Below the pieces are notes generated by a model, which saw only the letters and a program-made list of their open reading frames with translations, made no database searches and had not been told where the DNA came from. Source: Condylostoma magnum (lineage: Eukaryota > Ciliophora > Heterotrichea > Heterotrichida > Condylostomatidae). Taken from it: a stretch of 64,000 nucleotides of DNA. Of the stretch, positions 11,354 through 23,099 are shown piece after piece (within the stretch, counting starts at the first letter, position 1; each line of letters starts with the position of its first letter). Location of the stretch: NCBI GenBank assembly GCA_920105805.1, contig CAKKTI010000011.1, forward strand, positions 59,110 to 123,109, read 5' to 3'. A program made the translations under genes and the position numbers.

Positions 11354-12958
11354 ATGGCACTTGATACCAATTTGTCTCAAACCTATACCGATTTTATAAG
11401 CTGATTACAATAAAACGGAGCAATAATAAATAGTGTAAGCTTTAATCAGCTGTAATATCCCTGCTAATTTTAAAATAATACAATAGGATGTGCAGCAGTC
11501 TTTCCAATTCCTCCAAATACTGCTTTCTTATTCATTCCAATTGCAATTACAATTAATTCTAACAAAGCATATAAAAGTGAATTGAGAGAATTGTTTAGGA
11601 ATAACAGAATTTTATTTAATAAGCAATCAACTGTAGGATAAGATAACATTTTAGCTGTCTTTTTAATGTATGAGAAGATTAAAGGATCTAATAGTTTCTG
11701 GTATCACTACTTTAATACAATTCCAGACCTAGAAACTATATTAGACTGAGAAGACGATGATTTAAAAGCTTTGAGGGACATGAGTATTATTAAAATGGTA
11801 ACAGCTATTTAGAGAAATGATCACATATAGAAGATGAATAAAACGGGAGAAGACATAGCTGATGTTCTATAAATGTACTATGAAATGTTTCCTTTATAAA
11901 AAGATGAATTGGTACAGTTGTTTATATGAGCTTGAAAGATAATAAGCACTAGGGCATTTTAAGTAAACAATACATCCATTATTCCTTTTGCAGATAAACT
12001 CAACCATGGTGAAGTAAACGTCCAATACAATGTGCTTTCTCATCAATTTTTGAGCAATTAAAACTAATCTACTAAAATTGACTACAATCTTTACAACAAT
12101 AAAGATTACATTCCTTAATGAAAGCAGCCAAAAAGAAGCTATCATAGTAAAATAGAGAAATTACTGCATGAGTAGCCAATCAATACTGATAATATAAGAT
12201 TTATATGAGACTTAGACTTAGAGTTTAAATTAAGTGAAAGTGAGACGGACATTTCTACTATATCTGAGATGGAGGAAGACATTGATGATACACAAAAGTA
12301 CTTTATTTTTGCAACTGCAAGTGATTAAAGCTTCTAAGCAGGAGAATAAGTTTAATACTGATACAATAATTTCACAAATAAAGAGCTGTTAAAAAACTAT
12401 GGTTTTGCATTATAAGATAATCACTATGATGAAGTAGAAATAAAACTATACTGTAAAGCATTAAACTAATAATCACCTTTAGAATCCCTAAATTTAGTTC
12501 CAATGAAGTTCTATATAAAAGATAGAAAGCTAAATCATAATATTTTTGCTTATTACAGAAACTTGGCTAGAAATGCAACATTAAAAGCCTAGTAAATCAA
12601 TAAATTTCAAATACCCTTTGAAAAAGCAATGTGATTAGAAAAGGTTATTTTAAAGAAAGTGAAAGATAAGTATATTTCTGTTTTGGAAGACTTTAGTTAA
12701 AATTAAACAGCATAAGAAATTGATTCAAATAGATTATAGTGTGTATAAAGTAATTTCTATGTAGATTATAATGTATGCTAGCAGAAAATTTTAAGTAATT
12801 AGATCAAGATGGTGGATAGATTGCTAAAAGTTTTAGATAGATTAATAGAGGGACAATCTTTTGAAACAGCTCATCTAAAGGATAAAAGTATATCAACTCT
12901 AGTCAAAATTTATCCTTTAAGAAAATATTTAAGAGGACTTAGATTTAATGAATTATGA
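11354..12958 (+). CDS. SET-domain methyltransferase (SETD3/SETD6/RLSMT type)
   Basis: 534 residues ending at tandem TGA TAA (12956-12961). The N-terminal half reads as the split SET domain of the Rubisco large-subunit methyltransferase group: NDHIQKMNK, then ARAFQVNN, IPFADKLNHGEVNVQY (the Asn-His-x motif binding S-adenosylmethionine) and AGEQVQYWYNNFTNKELLKNYGF, the conserved Tyr and post-SET helix region. The C-terminal 230 residues are alpha-helical, like the substrate-binding domain of these enzymes. They methylate lysine or histidine in non-histone proteins; the substrate here is unknown. An acidic stretch (SETDISTISEMEEDIDD) lies inside the SET insert. TGA serves as Trp at several sites. 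Confidence 0.8.
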
Positions 12959-13060
12959 TAAACATATTTATTTTTACCTATTATAATAGATCTAAATCAT
13001 ATGTAACTCGTCTCTTAATACAGTTTTCCTTTCTTTGCATTCCTAATAATATAATTAAAT

Positions 13061-13888
13061 ATGATAAGGGAAAGCATGGTTAAAGTACGACAAAATAAGT
13101 AATTACTTGACAGCCTACGAATTCCAACTTATCTATTAAACGAAGAAATTTAGATCGAAGGGAGAGTTCGTATTTTAAACTAAAGAAAAAATTTAATTAA
13201 GCGAGGAAGATGGGAAGATGCTTTATAGTTCCAAAAGCTATATAACTTAGATATAGCGTTATACAGGTAAAAACACAACACTTTATGAATGGTAGACTAT
13301 GATAAGTATCTATGCTAGAATATTTGCTAGATTTATATAAATTCCTTTTATAAGAGAAGGAAAGATGGGTAAAAGGACTTTTATATAAGGGAAAATATTT
13401 CTGATATGGACTTTAATGTGAAAGGGAAGAAGATTTTAGATCATATGGAATATAACAGAGATATTTTAATATTCTTTTTGATTGATAGACCTGATTTAAA
13501 AGATTCAAGAAGCTTAACTAGATACTTGGTAAATAAAATGATTAATTAATTACACCATTTTACCTAGTACTACTATATTCACTAGGTTAATGAAGATATA
13601 GACAGATTTGCTTTAGCATATAGAGCAGTTAATACGATTGTTTAGCCTGAAGTAGTAGAAATTGCAACTAATAAAGAATTGGTATCTTAGCTATTATCTG
13701 AGAAATACTATAATGAAATGCTGTAGAAAATAGAAAGAATACAGATAAAGGGGTTGAAGGCTGATAAAAGTTTTGAATTGTATGACGAAAAATTAGAAGA
13801 AAAAAATAATGATAAGTAAATGCTAAGAATGCAAAATGATCTCGGAATAAATATCTCCAACATTTTTAAGTCTAAGTTATTAAACTAA
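13061..13888 (+). CDS. Unknown protein, about 275 residues
   Basis: Open frame from ATG 13061 to TAA 13886-13888, with another TAA two codons on. The product is mostly alpha-helical and charged, with a hydrophobic patch (DILIFFLIDRPDLKDSR) near the middle and a likely coiled coil near the C-terminus (ELYDEKLEEKNNDKQ). I do not recognise the family. Amino-acid composition, the even spread of TAA/TAG/TGA codons and a consistent single frame support real coding. It lies 102 nt after the SET gene on the same strand. Confidence 0.6.
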
Positions 13889-14094
13889 TTCTAATTGTTT
13901 TAAGTTTAGTTGATAAAGCTATATAACTAATTTATAGCTAAGTATTTTAAATACTTCTTTCTTACAATCCCGCTTATACAACTACATATAAAGCTCTTAA
14001 AAGTAATATATGCATCAAACTTTAATTCAATTAAGCCCGAATCCTTAACATTACATCCATCATTTTCATACAAATTTAATAATTCAAATTTAAA

Positions 14095-15099
14095 ATGAAG
14101 CTGTAAACTCCCAACTCTGCACATTTTTCTCAGTCTTTATCAAACTCTATTAACTTTCTAGATAGTGAAGAATAAGAGCCAACAGAGGATCTCTTGGTAA
14201 GATGTAAAAATACCATCGAGTCACTTACAAATGAGCTTGAGCAAGAGAGACAGGCTCGGTACAAGTATCAATAAATAGCGCATAACTTGTAAAATCAAAT
14301 TAAGTCAACCAGGAGATCTTCAAAGTAAATAATGGAATAATCATAAAGAATCTACGATATAGATGACCCGTTAGACTCATCCAGTCCAGATTTAATCGTT
14401 GCTAAACTTTAAAAATAACAGAAAAAAGCACAATACTATGAAAATTTGCTAAATTTGACAAAAAGCAAAGAAAAATCATTGTAGTCAACTTTATAAAACT
14501 TTAAAAGATCCGAGTAAGATGAAAAGTAAATATGATAAGAAAAACGGTATGATGATAGATGCACAAGTCTAAGAATCTAATATGAAAATAAACTAGAGTC
14601 ATTCACTTAAACATACAAATATAATTTATAATCTATGTAAAACTAAATCAATATGCTTTAAGAACGTATAAATTAAGATGATATTATAATAAAACAACAG
14701 TAATAAGAAATTGCTAAACTTAATGAAGATAAAACTAAACAAAATGAATAAAAGGATATTTTACAAGATTTACAGAATTATATACAACAAATCTAAAAGG
14801 AAAGGTAATAACGAATTGAATGCGAAGATACTGTAAGACTATTATAAAAGGAAGTTGAACAATTTAAATAAAAGCTAATATAAGACACTACTTTCTTCCA
14901 AAATGAAACAAAGAGAAAAGACAATCATTTATTATAGACAAAACTAATATGGGAAGACAGACTTTAGTAATTAGGGACACTAATGATTTAAGAATTAAAC
15001 CACCTGTAATAATTCCCTCAAAATGTCCAATCTACAATAGATGCTTTACTCAACCTACTGGACCAATACAATGTAAGTAATAAGTTTAATTTAAAATAA
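14095..15099 (+). CDS. Coiled-coil protein, Gln-rich, 334 residues
   Basis: A single frame from ATG 14095 to TAA 15097-15099. From about residue 40 to 310 the protein is an almost continuous heptad-type coiled coil rich in Gln, Glu, Lys and Leu (IESLTNELEQERQAR; then KLNEDKTKQNEQKDIL). An acidic linker (DIDDPLDSSSPD) interrupts it. No catalytic motif is seen. A structural role in cortex, basal body or axoneme would fit, but that is only inference. The last codons overlap the tail of a convergent minus-strand coiled-coil gene. Confidence 0.7.
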
Positions 15100-15918
15100 T
15101 TGATTAATACTAAGAGCTTGACTTAGTGAATTTTGTAGTTCTAATATCTCTGAATCTAAAACCTGTATTTAAGATTGCAATGCATATTATTTACCGCTAC
15201 TTTTATGCATTTTCTAAGAGCTTGAAAGTTTGCATTATAAGTCATCTATTTATTCTTGTAAGTATGATTTCTCCATTTCTAGAAATTGAATTGACTAGGA
15301 TTACTACTAAAGTTAAGAGTTTTCCTCTTTGTAATATTTTAGTTATTTATAAAGCTCCTACATTTTTTCTCGCATTGTGCTAGTCAAGGATTTATATTCA
15401 TTAAGAGTGCTTCCCTTATGCTTTTTGCTTTATGATGCTGTTATATAGTTAATCTCTCTTATTTGTTTTAAATTCTACTATGAGTCTTTTAGGATCTACA
15501 AAACTTTATTCTTAATTTACTTGATCAATTAACTGTTTTAAATGATTGCATTGATTTTATCTAAATTATTCCCTACTCTTCTTGAATGTCTTTTGCAATC
15601 AATAAGCTTCTCTTAGAACATCTTTTCCCTATTTTCTAGCTTTTTATTCATATTTCCAATACGCTTTTCATAAGTCTATTAAATCTACTATTTTTCAACT
15701 ACTACATAGCTCTAACTTCTTTATAATTTATTCTTCTCGTATTGTAATTCTCTTACTTGAACTTAAATAGGCTATTATTTCTCTTATGCTTGTTTTAATT
15801 TAGCTTACAACTCTTAATTTTCCCTCATTAGCTCTTCATTTTTTAATCTTAGTTAGGAATTCTATCATAGTAAAGAGTTTAGCTAGGCCACCTCCTTTTT
15901 TTACTTAGATTTTGACAT
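15091..15918 (-). CDS. Coiled-coil protein, 275 residues
   Basis: Start MSKSKQKKEVAQLNSLLWQ at 15918, divergent from RPB9 with a 111-nt gap. Heptad repeats run through most of the length (RLKNEELMRENQELQAKL; EKRIGNMNKKLENREKM; QELYKQLKYYKEENSQL; LDSEILELQNSL). The frame crosses a 7-A run near 15895-15902, and reading it correctly matters. It ends at TAA 15091-15093, so its tail overlaps the plus-strand neighbour by 9 nt. No further domain is recognised. Confidence 0.7.
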
Positions 15919-16029
15919 AATTTTATTAAAATGAAGTATTATCGAAATAGTTGTATAGTATTTGTAATTTCATATCAGAGGTCTTAATATTTCATAAAAA
16001 ACCAAAAATTATATTATATTTATACCAAA

Positions 16030-16416
16030 ATGGCTCTTAGAGGTATAAAATTTTGTGAAGATTGCGCAAACATCCTCAATGCTTAGGAATAATATGATGA
16101 AGAAACAAACACTCACTAGTTAATCTACCAATGCAGAATATGCGATTTCTAATAAGAAGCTTCAGAAACATAAGATAGATTAGTATATCATCGTTAAATT
16201 CGTCCTACTACAGAGAACTTTAATATAGATTACAAAGATTATCCCTATGACCCAACCTTTCTGAGATCATATGACAAATAATGCCCGAAATGTGCGAATT
16301 CGTAAGTTGCTTATTTTAACAGTGATGAAGATACAGGGGAAATGTGTATGAAGCTTACTTATGTTTGTGCTTGGCAAGATTTGGAGGGAAAAGTATGCGG
16401 ATATAGCTGGCAGTAG
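16030..16416 (+). CDS. RPB9: RNA polymerase II subunit RPB9
   Basis: 128 residues, close to the family's 115-125. The N-terminal zinc ribbon is CEDCANIL with its partner CRICDF. The linker VYHRQIRPTTENFNIDYKDY is followed by DPTF, typical of RPB9. The C-terminal zinc ribbon is CPKC (residues 88-91) followed by LTYVCAW and CGYSW. RPB9 sits at the jaw of Pol II and affects start-site choice, elongation and proofreading with TFIIS. The C-terminal ribbon has lost the plain CxxC of the second knuckle in favour of C-(13)-C. The stop is TAG at 16414, right after the terminal SWQ. Confidence 0.9.
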
Positions 16417-16560
16417 TTAATAAAAATGTTAAAACCAGAACAGTGTAAATGGCTATTGCAATAAAGTCTTTATAAACTAAACATTTATAAATATTCTTTT
16501 AAACATCAATAAGAATAAACTAATCACTTTTCATACTAAACTATTCTATTGAACTGAATT

Positions 16561-19500
16561 TTATAGCTTCTCTTCTTCAATACTTACGTTTAATTAGCTC
16601 GAGTCATTGTAATTTATTTATGAAGAAAATGATGAATCTTACACATCCTCATTTACTTAGGGTAGAACTGCACCTGAATGCTTAGAAATTGCTCCTTCTT
16701 TTATCATATAATTCTATGAAGTATTTTGATTAGTATAATGATGAAATTCACTAAATACCAAAATAGTTCTGTAATTCATTCTATTCAGTTTAGTTTGTAA
16801 GAACACAATTTTATTAATAAAGTTTTCAATCATCTTAAACTTATTTTTTAATATAAGCAGGAAAATAAAGGCATAGTCATAAAGCCAAAAACTTACAAAC
16901 AAAACATTTGCAAAAGCAACAAAAACAAGCAAGAATAATTCAATTTCGTAATCAAAATCATCAATTGTAAAATAAGCCCCGCAGTATATAGTTATAGCAG
17001 CAACCAGTAATCCCATCAATTCAATGTTATTAAGTTGATTATCAGCAAAAGGTTTATTAATAACTTGCAATGATATAAAAATAAATAAGACTATGATCAA
17101 AGTAAGAGCTTAAATCCCTCTGGGTTAAGACACCATTAAAGCTGACAATCCAATGGCTATTACTTTCCTTAGTAAAACAACAAACTCCCAATAGTACTTT
17201 TTCCTTAGGTATCCTCTGTAGAAAAACCCTAATTTTATTTTATTGCTTATTTCTATTAATGACTATCGTTACTTTATTAAGGAATATAGATATACGAGAG
17301 GTGTAATGATTATCCATACTGCTATTCCTGGTACTGCAAACGCCATAGCATAGAAATAATGATCTCCCTCTCAACATCTAATATCCATATTCAAGCTTAG
17401 TCACACTTCTCCATCATCTATTTCTTAGCAGTTCAACATGCCAAAAGAAAGCATTAGTATAGAAGGTTAAGCAAAAAATAGAATTACTACTGTTGAGCAT
17501 ACTACGTTAGGCAGCAAACTTAGTCAATTATGATTAATTACTATTATAATTAGCCATACAACTATAGCTATAATAAATCCAGCCAAGGGAATTACATTTA
17601 TAGCTATTGTTTAGATAAAAATGTAATCAGTCTCTATACTATCAGCTAATATACAGTCTAATGCTATGATAGATGTTGTAGTATTTCCTGCTTACTCATG
17701 TACTTAAAACAAGCTACTGTAAATATCAGGCCAATTCAGATTATACTACTAGCAGATCGTCAATAGCTAGAAAAAGTTTGATAGTATTCTGAAGTATACT
17801 GAAGATAAGGATTTGGGGTATATAGCAGCTTGGATATTCTAATAAATCAAAAAGGCTATGAAAAGAAGTAAAACAGTTCCAAATATTGATGTAGTTAAAA
17901 TTATGATATCATCCTCTAAGCATTCTTAGCAAATATCAGTTCCAAATCTGGAATATTCCTCATCGCATACTTAGCATAGATTTCCACGGTATCCCTCATC
18001 ACAGTTACCTTTATACTGAAAATTTTATAAATCTGGGGCTAAGCATGCGTCTTTATTGGGACATTATTAGAAATTAACACTATTTACACCAGATCTCCAA
18101 TACCCTTCCTCTGGAGCCATAGTAAAATTTCCATAACAAATCGCGTTGTTTGGACATTAAGTACACTTTTAGGAGGGCTCTAAACTATACTAGTTTATTG
18201 GACAAGTTCGGCATTAATTATCTACTAATTCTTCTCCTTTTTAGCATTATCGTAAATTACATTCAAGTAAAATTTAGTAAATTGACTAAGATTTTGGAGT
18301 TTAGTATACCATTTTGTCTGCTGTGATTACTACATTTATCTTCTGCCCCGGCACTCCTGTAATTATAAATTAGTTATCGAAATAAACTACTCCATTTTAA
18401 GCTGTTTTTGATGATACACCGGAAATAAAGCCTAGATTTTAGTCTTGTAAAGAAAGTACTAAAGCTGTTTCATTGTCTGTCTGTATTAATTAGTCATAAT
18501 GATCTAGTATTGACACATTTAAATTTTATACAAAATCTGCTCCACTTACCACTGCATTTGCAATTCCAGCAATTGGGGGAAATTCATCAGGATCTATATA
18601 AGAAAATAATTTATCACTCTCAATCCAGCTTTAAATAGCTAATCTATAAGGATAGGAAGCTATAAAATCTCCATATTTCCCGTAGTTTTATTGAATTTGG
18701 TTATCATGTATATCAGGCTGAACATCATTTCATTTAATACAGCCCCCATCAAGCTCAGCTCTATTATCTAAGAAATTATTAAAACTGATTTCAAAGGTTA
18801 TGTCTAAGGAGTCACTTTGAAGGTAAATCGCACCTCCGTGAGTTATTTAAGCTTCATTCCCTGTAAAAACTGAATAAGATATATTAGAAGTTGCGGAATT
18901 AACGAAAACAGCTCCTCCAGTTTCTGCTTTATTTGATTTAAATGTAGATTCTTCAATACGTAAAGACTATTAACTATTCCCAACAATATACAAGGCTCCT
19001 CCTTGATACGCTTAGGAGTTCTCAAATGAAGAGTTTATTATAGTTACATTAGAGCATAAATTACAGTTCAATGCTCCTCCGCTTAATAGAGTTGTATTAT
19101 TTAAAAACTAAGAACCTGTTATATTCACATAATCACAGGTTGATGAGCTAATTGCTCCTTTTTCCATATTATTAAAAGTTGTAGCAGTTATAGTTATATC
19201 TGATGTAGAGGAATACAGCCCTGAAACGTAATCCGATGCATTGCAATTTTTAAACTAACTGCTAATCAGAGAAATGCTGTTTTACTGATAGGCAATAATG
19301 CAAGATCCAAATGTAGCTGACAAGTTTTGAAATAAGCAATTTTCTACGTATAACTCAGAATTTTGGTAAATATCAACAGCCACTCCACTAAATGCATTTC
19401 CATCTTAAATCGTTGTATTTGATATTGTCACCTTAGAAATTAGCCCAGCTTTGATGAATCCTCCGGATTAATATTGAAATTAACAATCATCTATTACTAA

Positions 19501-22500
19501 TGTTGACAGCAGTATAGAAACAGATGCATTTTACTCAGAAAACTCGTTTTTCTCAAAGGTTATTGATGTAAGGGCTATATTTGCCTCAAATACAAAAATA
19601 GTTCCGGTTTATTAGACAAAATTTTTAGTAATAACAGTGCTTTTGATTTGGGATTAGTCTTTCATACTAGATGTACCGAAAACAGCAGATCCTTTAGAAT
19701 AAGAAGTATTTCCTTCTAATGTGGAATTTTCTATTATGATTTGAGAATTATCTGAGAAATAAATAGCTCCACCTTTATCCTAACTTGTATTTTGCTTAAA
19801 ATCACAGTAATTGCATTCTAACTTTGATTGTGTATTTATATGAATACCTCCACCGTTAAGATCAGAGGTATTTTATATGATTTTTGTGCCTCTTAGTCTC
19901 CCTTCTCCATTACTTTCAATCAAAATTGTTCCATTTCCTGACTTGTTTAAAGTAAATTCAGAATTATTATCAATTCAGATTCCTTTGATTGCATCTAAAA
20001 CTGTGGTTAAGTTGCTTTTAAATGTGCAATTTTCAGTAATTATAGAACTTAATTCTTAAAAACCTTCGATTTGTATACAAGAACTTCCATCATTTCCTTC
20101 AAATAAGGAGTCTTTTACAAATGTTGAAGCTTATTCGAAAAAAGATAAGTGACTGATACAGGATCCATTCTACCCTATATTTCCTATGAAATCATTATTA
20201 TCTAGCTTAATTTAGCCTTATTTATGTTTAAATACTAATACTCCGTTAGAAATCTTAGAAGTATTATAAAGAAATGAGCTATTAGTTATAAATGAATCTT
20301 ATTAAACAATCACTTAATCGTCTATTTGAATTCCAGAGGAATTTTAAGAAGTATTATTCTTTATAGTCAGTTAGTTTAACTATATATCACAAATTCCTTC
20401 ACCTGATATAATAAAGTTCTGTACTAAATTTAGTTAGTTTTTTATTTCAAGATTCTAAACTTCAATTTTAGACCCTGATTATTCGAAGTATAAGACATCT
20501 GACACATTATTGCCTAGCATTTTAGTATCTTAGATATAAATCTGAAATTCTCCCTTTATACTAATAAGATTTTCGGTAGAAAAGTCATTATTCTCCCATT
20601 GGCAATCTACTATTCTGATTATACTTCCTTATACTCCAGTTAGCAAAAATCCTCCACTGTAAACTTAAATTGAGCTTCCATTATCCATAAACTTGGAATT
20701 TTAAAGTAAAAAGGACTAAGAAATCCCGGAAATATCCAAAATTGAGTATCTATCACTTCCTGATCGATTTGAGCTAAACTCTGAATCAATTATTTCAAGA
20801 GTTTCAATATTTGATATCTAAATTCCGGAAATTCCTGTTAATAGATTGATATTCTCTATTTTCATATTATCAATTTTTAAATCTAAGCTATCATCCAGCA
20901 GTAAGAAATCATTAGGACTTCTATCTATTATCTCTTGCTATAATGAAATATATGCTTTAGAATCTTGTATAAAATGATCAAGCAAGTATTTGTTTAGATT
21001 ATTCGAATCTTATACTAAATTTTTGAACTCTATGTCTTTAAAGCTTCCATGCCTCATTTTCGTAAAATATCCAATTGACGCATTTCTTAGATCAAAATTA
21101 TTAACTTTTAAGTTATCAATACTAATCGATTTCGGGGGTAAATTTACTATTGCATTTGATCCATCATCCAAGGTTACCTAAACTTCACCCCCCACGGATT
21201 CTATATCATTTGAAACAACTTCACCATAGTAGATTAATCTAGATAGCTCAACAATGAAGTCTTTTACCGTTACATCTTTAAGAACAACATTTAAGTTTTA
21301 TTCTGAAAATGTCAAAAGGAAAAGATTAAAAGCAATATTAACATTGTAGACATTGAGATTTACTATATCCAATTGAATTCTTTCATGCTCAGGAAAAGAA
21401 TCTCCATCGTATGTTAATGGAAATTTTATTCTTTGGGATAAATATAGCAAAGCTCCACTGCTATACCGATATGTACTATTTTTAAAGTAGATGTACTTTG
21501 TAGATATGATAAAGAATAAATGTATCGGAGGTCCGAGAGTTTATCTAGCATTTCAGGTTAAATTGTATTGGAAAAGGCAATTTGCTACTATAAGTTCCGG
21601 TTGATTTCTTAAAAACAAAAAGGATCTCTAGGTTCTAATTGGGGCATCATACTCAAACCCATTGCCTAGATATTAGACTGTTGTTTTTACTAATTTCGTA
21701 CTTCCACATGCAATTCCTGATTCTCTGCATGCAACATTTTCAATAATATAAGTATAGAAGAACAGATTATCTCATACAGAGTCATAAGACACCACAGTTC
21801 CGGTTTCCATTGATAAAAACGCCTTAAACTCTTACCTGAAATTTTGCACTACTGAAAAGTACAAATAAAATTTTGACTCTGGCATAGTAATCAGGTTAGA
21901 ATCTTACAGATTCTAACAATAACTACTTTCAGCATAATTTGCAATATCAACAACATTTCCTCTATCGTTTACATAATTTCCTTCAGAATCTTGCGTTAAA
22001 CTTGGACAATACTAGCAAGTTTCTAGATTACATAATGGCTTTAAGTACACTCCTCCATCAAAAATGATATTTTTAAGCATTAAACTTTTCTATAAATTTA
22101 ATCTAGTATCAACGCTTATCATTTGCAATTTTGCCTTTTCAAACATGCATCCAGTGTAGCAAGGCTTTGGCTATATAGTTAATTACTGATCAACTACTAT
22201 AGTCTCTGCATCTAGCTCAAAGTTTTCTCCAATCACTAGTATTGTAAGTCCTTAGCCTTATGAATTCTAAAGAGCCTCAGATATACTTCCAAATGGGTCA
22301 GCCTCATTACCAATTCCACTAGCTCCTTATTACAAGTAAACAGTATTGCAATCTCCGTCATCATACAAGCAATCAGAACTACTGCACTCTAAATCGCATA
22401 CCCCATTCTGAAGCATTGATTAGAAACATCCATCAGCACAAAAGCCACAGTCTCCTCCATCCCACCCGCATTCGAGATAATTACAGTCAATATCACACTC

Positions 22501-22686
22501 ACCATTTCCTAGGAGGGAAAGATCGCAGTGTAAGGCTTCACATGAAGAGTTGCAGGGAGATTGAGAGCTAAAGCTGCATAGTTAGGTGTTACAGGATAAG
22601 CTGCACTCGGAGGGCGGGGGATCACACTAAGGATTTGGACAAAGTTGGGCCAAAGAGAGCGGAAGGTATAGGATTGTTAGAAACAT
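16561..22686 (-). CDS. Giant surface protein A: LNR, parallel beta-helix, Cys-rich and multi-pass membrane tail (2,041 residues)
   Basis: One uninterrupted 6.1-kb frame. A signal peptide (MFLTILYLPLSLAQ) is followed at residues 40-120 by Lin-12/Notch-type repeats with the GNGECDIDC, CGWDGGDC and NGVCDLEC / YDDGDC patterns. About 1,350 residues of short repeating strands rich in Asn, Ser, Thr, Ile and Phe follow, the look of a parallel beta-helix (polymorphic outer-membrane/pectate-lyase type). Near residue 1,550 is a Cys cluster (GYRGNLCQVC, then CQEC). From about 1,600 to 1,970 there are six to eight membrane segments with a conserved FYRGYLRKKYYWEF block, then INKPFADNQLNNIE. The tail is cytosolic and acidic. 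Families of this layout occur in ciliates. A receptor, mechanosensor or adhesion role is possible but unproven. Confidence 0.8.
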
Positions 22687-23099
22687 TTTAAATATATGAA
22701 AATGAAAGTCTACAATGTATAGGAATATCCCAATAATAGGGTAGTTATTCAAATTAAATAAAACTTCGTATAAAAATAGATAAACTAGGGAAAAATATAC
22801 TTTGAAAGAAGAAATTGCTTTGGTATATTTGACTTTTAGGTGTACATTTTACATATTTTAAAGTTGGCTAAACTATAGGCAAAACTTTGATGTATTATTT
22901 CATTAAGTAAAGTCCTAAAAGTAAATCAGCTTTTTTCTCTATGATTAGTTCACAGATAAATTTTACATATGTTAAAGTCCTAACTTAAAACTCCTTACAA
23001 GAAACTATTTTTTCTCTTATATAAATAACTCTAAAAGTTTTTTATTCTTATAGATTATTAAAACGAAGAATATATAGCAGATATAACTACAAGTAATTA
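22687..23099. other. Intergenic spacer between surface genes A and B
   Basis: 413 nt, AT-rich, with no frame that looks coding on either strand. It must hold the 3' end of gene B and the promoter of gene A, both on the minus strand. No recognisable element was seen. Confidence 0.4.
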
